This document shows positions 1 to 6,426 of a stretch of DNA of 64,000 nucleotides, piece after piece. Source of the stretch: Thermoproteota archaeon. GTDB lineage: Archaea; Korarchaeota; Korarchaeia; Korarchaeales; Korarchaeaceae. Within the stretch, counting starts at the first letter, position 1; each line of letters begins with the position of its first letter. The translations under genes and the position numbers were made by a program. The notes beneath the pieces are model-generated. The model saw only the letters and a program-made list of their open reading frames with translations, did no database searches and was not told the DNA's origin. The stretch covers positions 186,001 through 250,000 of the forward strand of contig JAOZGC010000002.1 in assembly GCA_027491915.1 (NCBI GenBank), read 5' to 3'.

Positions 1-2
1 AG

Positions 3-863
3 AAGAGGAGAAAGATAGCCAAGAGGGCCGTTCAGATAATAAAACAGTGGAGGGCCGAGTCTGCCGAGTCATACAGGGAGCTCATAGACCTGGTCATCAA
101 GGAGTCGGCCGAGGAGGAGATCATACTCTACGGCCCCGAGAGGCTGCCGGCCTCTCCCGGCATAGGGGAAGCCGAGAGCGTGATCGTCGTCGAGGGCAGG
201 GCCGACGTCGTGAACATGATGAGGTACGGTTGGAACAATGTGATATCGATAGGTGGAGCTGTGGAAAAGGTCCCGGAAACGGTGGTGAGATTGATAGGGG
301 AGAGGGAGGCGACCGCCTTCGTCGACGGCGATAGGGGGGGAGAACTCGTCCTCAGGGCCCTCTTGGAGCAGACCGACGTCGACTTCGTGGCCAGGGCGCC
401 GCCCGGAAAGACGGTGCAGGACCTGACCGCCAAGGAGATCAGGAAGGCCCTGGCCGCGGCCGAACCAGCGGAGGAGGTCAGGAGGAGGATGGGGATCAAG
501 GGTCCGAGTCCGGCGCCCGCCGCGGAGGCGGCGCCCCGGACCAGGAGCGCCGAGCCGGAGGTCAGGGACAGGAGGCTCGCCAGGCTCCCCCCCGGCATGA
601 GGGAGCTGTACAGGAAGGCGGAGGAGGAGGGAGTCGCCATCTTGGCGGACGAGGAGATGACCCCTCTTGCCTCGTTTCCGCTGAGCGATCTCTACGACTC
701 GATGGACAAGGTTGAGGGTGCGGCATACTTGGTCTACGCCGGTAACCTCACCCAGAGAATAGTGGACAAGGCCTTCAAGTCGGGCCTCAGGGCCATAGCG
801 GCGAGGAAGCTGTTCGACGTCACCCGGGTCCCGGCCGGGGTCAAGGTGTACACCGCTGAGTGA
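3..863 (+). CDS. dnaG: DnaG-type primase, 3' part (5' end outside window)
   Basis: The frame is open from the first bases, so the N-terminus lies before the window. Archaeal DnaG carries a Toprim domain and is linked to primer synthesis and to the exosome. Visible landmarks are the Toprim glutamate in VIVVEGRADVVNMM, the metal-binding FVDGDRGGE, the following ARAPPGKTVQDLT block, a charged low-complexity linker, and the archaeal C-terminal domain ending near VPAGVKVYTAE. It is followed after 3 bases by pelota, so the two are probably cotranscribed. The family assignment is firm; only the missing N-terminus limits it. Confidence 0.93.
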   Translation, partial: KRRKIAKRAVQIIKQWRAESAESYRELIDLVIKESAEEEIILYGPERLPASPGIGEAESVIVVEGRADVVNMMRYGWNNVISIGGAVEKVPETVVRLIGEREATAFVDGDRGGELVLRALLEQTDVDFVARAPPGKTVQDLTAKEIRKALAAAEPAEEVRRRMGIKGPSPAPAAEAAPRTRSAEPEVRDRRLARLPPGMRELYRKAEEEGVAILADEEMTPLASFPLSDLYDSMDKVEGAAYLVYAGNLTQRIVDKAFKSGLRAIAARKLFDVTRVPAGVKVYTAE

Positions 864-866
864 ACG

Positions 867-1961
867 GTGCCGAACTTGAGGATCCTCGTGCTGGACGAGC
901 GCAGGGGCACCGCGAAGCTGAGGCTCGAGGGGGTGGAGGACGTCTACTACCTCTACTCGGTCCTCTCCCCGGGAGACTACGTTAGGGTGAGGACGGCCCG
1001 GAAGGTGAAGGGAGATTCCTCGCGCCCGGACAGCGGTGAGAGGATCCCCATGACGCTGACCCTCGAGGTGGAGAAGCTGGAACTCAATCCAGAGGGAGGG
1101 GGGCTCAGGATACTCGGGATCATAAGGGAGGGACCGGAGAAGTACGGGATCCAGGGCAAGCACCACGCCGTGACCCTGGGCCCCAATCAGGAGGTATCCG
1201 TCAGGAAGACCAGGTGGGAGAAGGTCCACACGGACCTCCTCAGGGAGGCCGAAGGGAAATCTCAGAGGCCGAGGCTCATAGCCGTAGTGCTAGATGAGAG
1301 GAGGGCCATGATCGCCCCGATAACCGACTACAGGATAGAAAAACCGGTAGAGATCGTATCCAAAATACCTGGCAAGGCCGGCGATAGACAGAGGTTCAGG
1401 GATCGAGAAATCAGGAGGTTCTTCGAGGACGTGGCCGCGACGATAGTTGAGCTACAGAGGAGACACGGGGAGATCCCTGTGCTGGTGGCCGGACCGGGGT
1501 TCTTCAAGGAGGAGTTCCTTCGTTACCTGAGCTCCAACTTCCCAGAACTTTCTTCTCACTGTAGGCTAGCTCAGGCCTCCACGGCGACCAGGAGTGGATT
1601 GAGGGAGCTTGTAAGGAGGGGAGAGGTGGCGGCGGTCGTCCGGGATCTCTCCCTAGCCGAGGACGCCGCGGCGGTCGACGAGCTCATGAGAAGGATGGCG
1701 AGGGGATCCCGCCTTGTGGCCTACGGCGAACAGGAGGTCAGGGAGGCCCTGACCTTCGGCGCCGCGGATCTGCTTCTCCTGACCAGCAAATTCGTTTTTT
1801 CCGATGAGACCAGGGAGGTCGCCCTGAAGATGCTCGAGGAGGCCAGGTCCACGAGATGCAGGCACAGGATAGTGGACTCCTCGACGGAACCAGGGGAGAT
1901 CTTAGACGGGCTGGGTGGAGTTGCCGCCCTCCTGAGATTCGATTTCACTCGATCAGATTGA
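867..1961 (+). CDS. pelA: Pelota/Dom34 ribosome-rescue factor
   Basis: This is a 364-residue protein starting with GTG 3 bases after dnaG. Pelota recognises stalled ribosomes with an empty A site and, with aEF1-alpha and ABCE1, splits them. The N-terminal Sm-like domain contains the block running into KYGIQGKHHAVTLG. The central and C-terminal eRF1-like domains show PVLVAGPGFFKEEF, a YGEQEVREALTFGAADLLLL stretch, and the terminal STEPGEILDGLGGVAALLRF. There is no GGQ motif, as expected for Pelota rather than aRF1. Its end overlaps the convergent membrane protein by 9 bases. Confidence 0.95.
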   Translation: MPNLRILVLDERRGTAKLRLEGVEDVYYLYSVLSPGDYVRVRTARKVKGDSSRPDSGERIPMTLTLEVEKLELNPEGGGLRILGIIREGPEKYGIQGKHHAVTLGPNQEVSVRKTRWEKVHTDLLREAEGKSQRPRLIAVVLDERRAMIAPITDYRIEKPVEIVSKIPGKAGDRQRFRDREIRRFFEDVAATIVELQRRHGEIPVLVAGPGFFKEEFLRYLSSNFPELSSHCRLAQASTATRSGLRELVRRGEVAAVVRDLSLAEDAAAVDELMRRMARGSRLVAYGEQEVREALTFGAADLLLLTSKFVFSDETREVALKMLEEARSTRCRHRIVDSSTEPGEILDGLGGVAALLRFDFTRSD

Positions 1962-2240
1962 GGCTATCGCCTCCAGCACGAAGAACAGGATCACCCCGGC
2001 GGTTATCAGCTTCCTCCCCTTGTAACTGAAGACGTCGCTGGCCCACAGCACTACCCCTATCACTATGAGGGCCCCGGAGAGCACCCTGCCGAAGTCTATG
2101 AACCAATCCTTCAGCTCCAGGACGAACTCCTGTATCAAGCCCAGTTCCCTGAACACGGCGTCCCAAATCTGATTTCCCGGGGAGAGGTGAGGGATGAGGA
2201 GCTTCCCGATCTCCACGTTCACCCGACCTTCCACCCCCAT
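1953..2240 (-). CDS. Small two-helix membrane protein, unknown
   Basis: A 95-residue protein with an amphipathic N-terminal half and two predicted transmembrane helices in the C-terminal half (around VLSGALIVIGVVLWASDVF and LITAGVILFFVLEAIA). I do not recognise a family. Its 3' end overlaps the tail of pelota by 9 bases. It lies 35 bases downstream of the nucleotidyltransferase on the same strand and may be cotranscribed with it. A hydrophobic pattern consistent with two helices supports a real gene, but function is unknown. Confidence 0.6.
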   Translation of the reverse strand: MGVEGRVNVEIGKLLIPHLSPGNQIWDAVFRELGLIQEFVLELKDWFIDFGRVLSGALIVIGVVLWASDVFSYKGRKLITAGVILFFVLEAIASI

Positions 2241-2275
2241 CCCACCCCCCCATTTCGGGAAGTCTCCGGCCCCGA

Positions 2276-2974
2276 TCAGAAAACTTCTCCGATCCTCTTC
2301 CTGCTGAGCTTTCTGCTCCTCATCAAGAGGAGGAGCCCGTCCTCGAACTCTTGAAACTCGCCCAAGACTATGGAAGCATAAATTCCGGTCGTTCCAACGA
2401 CCCTGCGCCTGCCCAACACCCTGACCCTCTCCCTCACGGTCTCCACCGACACCCCAACAATTCTGGCCACCAGGGACTCCCTACCCGGCACGTCCAGTTC
2501 GGCGTGCCCGTCCGGAGTCGGGAACACGAGGATGAGGGACTTGTTGACCCCGGGCCTCCTCACCCCGCCCTCCAGATCTCTCTCGGAAACCACCCCCCCA
2601 AACCTGTAGAACTCCTCCTCCCTCGATCTGAGCGGAACCAGGGGGAAGGACACGGTCACCCTGTTCGGCAGAGTGATGTACCCCTTGACGGCGGAATTCG
2701 GAGTCGACTGGACTATCCTCCTCTCCAGCGGACACCCCAATCCGGAGAGGGCATCCTCCAAGATGGATATCGGTCTCGGAGGACGGGGGACGAACACGTC
2801 GACGTCGCTTCCCTCGCTGACGTCTCCTCTGGCCAAGCTTCCGTAGGCGAAAGCCTCAATTCTCAATTTTTTCAGGCTCCTCAGCACCTCTAGAGCCCTC
2901 TCCCTGAGGGAAGAGAGGAGGTTCCACCTGCGTCTATCGTAAAGGACCACCCTGTCCGGGTTAAAAGGCAGCAC
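2276..2974 (-). CDS. Predicted nucleotidyltransferase (archaeal COG1665-like)
   Basis: A 232-residue protein of the polymerase-beta-like nucleotidyltransferase fold. The diagnostic GSLARGDVSEGSDVDVFV (GS...D.D signature, about residues 45-62) is intact, so activity is plausible, but the acceptor substrate is unknown. The C-terminal half resembles the DNA-binding-like part of uncharacterised archaeal nucleotidyltransferases. The GTG start at 2974 lies 27 bases from an AT-rich block near 2996-3007, which fits a leaderless transcript. Assignment to COG1665 is from memory of the family layout and is moderately sure. Confidence 0.72.
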   Translation of the reverse strand: MLPFNPDRVVLYDRRRWNLLSSLRERALEVLRSLKKLRIEAFAYGSLARGDVSEGSDVDVFVPRPPRPISILEDALSGLGCPLERRIVQSTPNSAVKGYITLPNRVTVSFPLVPLRSREEEFYRFGGVVSERDLEGGVRRPGVNKSLILVFPTPDGHAELDVPGRESLVARIVGVSVETVRERVRVLGRRRVVGTTGIYASIVLGEFQEFEDGLLLLMRSRKLSRKRIGEVF

Positions 2975-3004
2975 ACCTCACCTCGGGGCGGGAGTCCGGA
3001 TAAA

Positions 3005-3673
3005 TTGAGTGGTGGGAGAACACCAGATAGGTGCTCGAGGTGCGGCGCGAGGCCAGCCGTCTACCGCAGGGTGTACTCCGGAGAGTTCCTGTGCCTCGAC
3101 TGCCTGAGGAGATCTGTCCTCCGCGGGATAAAGAGGGTGATATCCAGGTACGGGTTGCTGAGGGAAGACTCCCACATACTCCTGGTCATCCCGAGGTGGG
3201 ACGTGCACCGCGCGGCCGCCGAGCTGTTCGAGCTGGTGGAGGCCGCCTTCCCCAGGGTGAGACTGGATCTGGAAGATGCGCCTGATGTTGGGGGTGACTA
3301 CTGGAGCTCCCTCCTGGCCGCCGCGAAGCTCGCCGCCTCCGACGCCGGTGGCAGGGTGCCGGTGGTTCCGCTCACCCTGGACGACGCCCTGGGGTTCTTC
3401 CTCCTGTTCTACTCCGGTCGCCCGCTGGCCCTAGCAGTAGACGGCAGGTTGAGCCTTGGCCCCGCGGCCGCCGTCGAAGGGACTGTGGCGCTTCCCACCG
3501 TGGAGATCCCGATGGCCGAGATCCAGGTCCTCTTCAAAGTCCAACGTCCCGAGGACCCCATCCTTTCTGCCCTGGACCGGATGGAGGCGGCCGCGCCGGG
3601 GGCCAAGATGAACCTCCTGAGGACCTACCACAGGCTGGTGGCCCCGCGGAGGCGGGAACCGTTTTTTAAGTGA
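3005..3673 (+). CDS. TtuA/Ncs6-like protein lacking the PP-loop (probable pseudoenzyme)
   Basis: A 222-residue protein (TTG start) that aligns by eye with the TtuA/Ncs6 tRNA 2-thiolation family. The N-terminal zinc finger is intact (C10, C13, C30, C33, followed by a GIKRVISRYGLL segment). Where the family has the ATP-binding SGGKDS loop, this protein reads VIPRWDVHRAA. The central CxxC catalytic cysteines are also absent. The LDDALGFFLLFYSGRP segment matches the family's NLDDEAQTILMNLLRG, and the C-terminal GAKMNLLRTYHRL matches the family's end. So the fold appears kept while ATP and sulfur chemistry are lost. It may have a scaffolding or tRNA-binding role. It sits directly before proS. Confidence 0.7.
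   Translation: MSGGRTPDRCSRCGARPAVYRRVYSGEFLCLDCLRRSVLRGIKRVISRYGLLREDSHILLVIPRWDVHRAAAELFELVEAAFPRVRLDLEDAPDVGGDYWSSLLAAAKLAASDAGGRVPVVPLTLDDALGFFLLFYSGRPLALAVDGRLSLGPAAAVEGTVALPTVEIPMAEIQVLFKVQRPEDPILSALDRMEAAAPGAKMNLLRTYHRLVAPRRREPFFK
3662..3669 (+). promoter_or_regulatory. TATA box of proS
   Basis: A TTTTTTAA block lies 28 bases before the ATG at 3694. This spacing means the transcript should begin at or next to that ATG and supports choosing it over the GTG at 3670. Confidence 0.6.
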
Positions 3674-3693
3674 GGGTCGCCCGGTCGGGCGAT

Positions 3694-5136
3694 ATGTCCC
3701 ACAAGAAGGCCTTTGAACTTACTCCCAAGGAGGAGAACTTCTCTCAATGGTTTGACGAGACCCTGTTCAAGGCCGAGATACTGGACGAGCGGTATCCCGT
3801 GAAGGGAATGTATGTGTGGCTCCCGTACGGGTACGAAGTCATGGAGAGGATCATGGACATAATGGAGGAGCTCATGAGGAAGACCGGACACAGGCGGGTC
3901 TATTTTCCCGGGGTCGTTCCTGAGAGCGTCTTGGGGAGGGAATTCCGATTCATAAAGGGTTTTGAGGGCTCCGTCTACTGGATAACCATGCTAGGCCGGG
4001 GGCAGGCCCCCGAGAGGCTTGCCCTAAGGCCGACCAGCGAGGCCATAATGTACGAGGTCCTCTCCAGGTGGATCAAGAGCTACTCCGACCTGCCCCTCAG
4101 GATATATCAGATAGTCCCGGTATACAGGTTCGAGACCAAGGCCACTCGACCCATGATAAGGGTGAGGGAGATAGCCTTCTTCAAGGAGGGGCACACCTTC
4201 CACGCCACCTACGAGGAGGCGGTAGAACAGGTTAATCTGGGAGTTAGAATCTACAGGGAATTCTATGACAGGCTCTTGATACCATACTTGGTCGTCAAAA
4301 CCACCAGCTGGGACACCTTCCCCGGGGCGAGGTACAACTACGACCTCTTCACCATAATGCCGGACGGGAAGTGCCTCGAGCTCGGGAGCGTCATAAATTT
4401 CGGAGACCTCTTCGCCCGAACATACAATCTGAAGTACATGGACCGGGATGGGACGGAGAAAAACGTCAACACGACCTCCTTCGGCGTATCTGAGAGGAGC
4501 CTGGCCGCCGTCATAGCGATACACGGAGACGACAGAGGGCTGAGGCTCCCCCCCGAGATAGCCCCCATCCAGGTCGTGGTCGTCCCGATCCCGATCAAGG
4601 GGTCGGTCGGCGAGGTGATGTCGGCTGCCGAGAGGGCATCCTCACTCCTGAGCGAGGCGGGATTCAGGGTTGAGCTTGATGACTCTGACGACAGACCGGG
4701 CTACAAGTTCTACAAGTGGGAGCTCAAGGGGGTCCCGCTGAGGATAGAGGTTGGGCCCAAGGAGGCCAGGGGGGGATACGTGACCGCGGTCAGGAGGGAC
4801 GACGGCTCCAGGGAGGAGGTTCCCAACGAGAAGCTCACCGCCAGGGTGGGGGAACTATTGGAAGAGATTGCCTCTGGGCTTAGGACCCAGGCCCTGGAAT
4901 ACTTCGAGTCCAGGGTGGCGTCGGCCTCCTCCATCCAGGAGATAGAGGAGTTGGTAAGGGACAAGATCGTCTCATTCCCATGGTGTGGCAGAGAGTCTTG
5001 CGGTCACCGGGTGGAGGATCGTGTGGGCTACAGCATAATTGGGTATGAGGAGAACGAACTCGCAGGCAGCGGGGCGAGCTGTGTGGTCTGCGGCGGAGAC
5101 GCGCCGCACCGGGCCTGGATAGGCAGGAAGTACTGA
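3694..5136 (+). CDS. proS: Prolyl-tRNA synthetase, archaeal/eukaryotic type
   Basis: Class II synthetase of 480 residues that charges tRNA-Pro. Motif 2 and 3 regions are visible (LRPTSEAIMYEVLSRWI, TKATRPMIRVREIAFFKEGHT), along with the anticodon-binding domain (APIQVVVVPIPIKG) and the C-terminal zinc-binding extension with cysteines in FPWCGRESCG and SCVVCGG, ending in RKY as is usual for archaeal ProRS. I place the start at ATG 3694, preceded at 28 bases by a TATA block. A GTG at 3670 would add eight residues and overlap the previous stop. It is followed by its own promoter-bearing neighbour rps26e. Confidence 0.95.
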   Translation: MSHKKAFELTPKEENFSQWFDETLFKAEILDERYPVKGMYVWLPYGYEVMERIMDIMEELMRKTGHRRVYFPGVVPESVLGREFRFIKGFEGSVYWITMLGRGQAPERLALRPTSEAIMYEVLSRWIKSYSDLPLRIYQIVPVYRFETKATRPMIRVREIAFFKEGHTFHATYEEAVEQVNLGVRIYREFYDRLLIPYLVVKTTSWDTFPGARYNYDLFTIMPDGKCLELGSVINFGDLFARTYNLKYMDRDGTEKNVNTTSFGVSERSLAAVIAIHGDDRGLRLPPEIAPIQVVVVPIPIKGSVGEVMSAAERASSLLSEAGFRVELDDSDDRPGYKFYKWELKGVPLRIEVGPKEARGGYVTAVRRDDGSREEVPNEKLTARVGELLEEIASGLRTQALEYFESRVASASSIQEIEELVRDKIVSFPWCGRESCGHRVEDRVGYSIIGYEENELAGSGASCVVCGGDAPHRAWIGRKY

Positions 5137-5185
5137 CGGCGCCGATTTTTATAGTGCTCCCCCTCCTAGTCCTCGGGGCTAAGGG

Positions 5186-5533
5186 ATGCCGAAGAAGAGG
5201 AAGAACAGGGGCAGGAAGCTCTCTGGGTCCGGCCACGAGAGGGCGGTTCACTGCTCGGCCTGCGGGAGGCTCGTGCCGCTGGACAAGGCCGTCAAGATAA
5301 CCCGATGGGTCTCTCCCGTGGGAGGGACGATCGGGAGAGACTTGGAGAGGCAGGGCGCCTACATCTCGAGGAGGCTTGAGACCAGATACTACTGCGTCAG
5401 CTGCGCCGTCCACATGGGGCTCGTCAGGCCCAGATCCTACGAGGAGAGGAAGGTGGCCCGGCCCCTCCAGTCAAGGGGTCGCGGTAGGAGGAGAACCTCC
5501 TCCAAGGTCCCCCTCAAATTCATGAAGTTCTGA
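5186..5533 (+). CDS. rps26e: 30S ribosomal protein S26e
   Basis: A 115-residue basic protein. The start MPKKRKNRGR, the zinc-ribbon cysteines (HCSACGRLVP and YYCVSCAVHMGLVR) and the basic tail identify S26e, which sits at the mRNA exit channel of the small subunit. The ATG has a GGGGCTAAGGG leader and a TTTTTATAG TATA-like block about 35 bases upstream, so it has its own promoter. S26e is found in Thermoproteota, Korarchaeota, Thaumarchaeota and eukaryotes but not in Euryarchaeota, so it is a useful taxonomic marker. Confidence 0.93.
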   Translation: MPKKRKNRGRKLSGSGHERAVHCSACGRLVPLDKAVKITRWVSPVGGTIGRDLERQGAYISRRLETRYYCVSCAVHMGLVRPRSYEERKVARPLQSRGRGRRRTSSKVPLKFMKF

Positions 5534-5951
5534 GAGAAGGGGGAACCAGCCCAGCTGGCCCCGGCATCCTTCCAGGATCTGGTCGTACCGCGGCCGCGGG
5601 CGGGGCCGGATCGGTTCCCGCCCTCTCCTCCGCTCGGTTGGGGGGTCTCCCACCGCGTGGGCCTCCCAGGTCCGTGCCATTCCCCCGAGGGGGCCTCACG
5701 TCCCCTGGTGCCTCGCGCGTAGGCCGGCTCGGCCGAGATCCGGAGCCGCGTGGGGCGATCTTAAATAGGAGGACGTCCCGGTTAGATATAAATTGGAAGC
5801 CCTCGGGCTGGCGGCGATCCGTATTTTGTCCCGGATTTCCCGTCGAGCGGGCCGCTCTCGGTCGATCCAGCAGATCCGCAGGTGCGGGCGTCGGGCTCTG
5901 GATCTAGGATTGGGGGCGGGGTGAGATCCGCCCGGTTGGAGGCGAGATCCA
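5534..5951. other. 418-base GC-rich gap; possible structured RNA on the minus strand
   Basis: No convincing protein gene lies here: the short frames are arginine/proline/glycine-rich translations without family features. The minus strand has a TATTTAAG box at 5757-5767, which would start transcription near 5737. The following 200 bases are very GC-rich with several local hairpins (CCCCC-TC-GGGGG, CCCAC-GCG-GTGGG, ATCCT-GGA-AGGAT). I looked for the RNase P GAGGAAAGUC block, the SRP GGAAG...GCAGCC loop and tRNA T-loops on both strands and found none. The last 150 bases probably hold the PadR gene promoter (ATATAAATT near 5786). Confidence 0.4.
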
Positions 5952-6419
5952 ATGTCCGGCGAATTCAGACCCAGGGGTCTGGTTAGAACCCTGATACTCC
6001 TCTCGCTCTACAGGAGAAAGAGGCACGGTTACGGAATAATGGAAGACGTGGAGCAGGTAATCGGCAAGAGGCCGAGCGCCGGCGAGGTGTACCCCTTCCT
6101 CCGGAGGTTGGAGGAGGGCGGCTATGTGGTCGTGGAGAGGGATCCAACATGTGATCGGAGGAAGGTTTACTCTCTGACGGATAGGGGTAGGAAGCTGGTC
6201 GAGGACTCGATAGATCGGCTGTCCTCGATCTTCGAGGCCATAATAGAATCTAAGTTGTCCGTGTGCGTCAACTGCGGCGTTAAGATATACGAGGGAGGGG
6301 TGGAGGTCGAGTTGGATGGGGAAAAGATGATCTTCTGCTGCGAGCACTGCGCCGCCAATTTCCTGGCCCGCAGGGGGATCGTCAGGGCGGTACGCCCTGA
6401 GTCGGGCGGGGTGGATTAG
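5952..6419 (+). CDS. PadR-family regulator fused to a TRASH-like metal-binding domain
   Basis: A 155-residue two-domain protein. Residues 1-95 are a PadR winged helix (KRHGYGIMEDVEQVIGKRPSAG, GEVYPFLRRLEEGGYV, DRRKVYSLTDRGRKL). Residues 100-140 form a short cysteine domain with C-x2-C and C-C-x2-C (CVNCGVKIY... and FCCEHCAANFL), the layout of TRASH metal-sensing domains. In archaea such fusions commonly sense copper or other soft metals and control nearby transport genes. No metal transporter lies next to it here, so the target is unknown. The downstream neighbour is the convergent polB. Confidence 0.82.
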   Translation: MSGEFRPRGLVRTLILLSLYRRKRHGYGIMEDVEQVIGKRPSAGEVYPFLRRLEEGGYVVVERDPTCDRRKVYSLTDRGRKLVEDSIDRLSSIFEAIIESKLSVCVNCGVKIYEGGVEVELDGEKMIFCCEHCAANFLARRGIVRAVRPESGGVD

Positions 6420-6426
6420 AGATCTT

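Noticed and set aside
3670-3693. GTG start for proS at 3670
   Set aside because: It would place translation start too close to the TATA block; ATG 3694 has the 28-base leaderless spacing seen at many genes here.
5540-5740. SRP RNA or RNase P RNA
   Set aside because: The conserved GGAAG...GCAGCC loop of SRP RNA and the GAGGAAAGUC/ACAGAA blocks of RNase P RNA were not found on either strand; left as an unassigned structured region.
5471-5907. Two short open frames on opposite strands in the rps26e-padR gap
   Set aside because: Both are Arg/Pro/Gly-rich, lack ribosome sites and family features, and overlap a GC-rich hairpin region.
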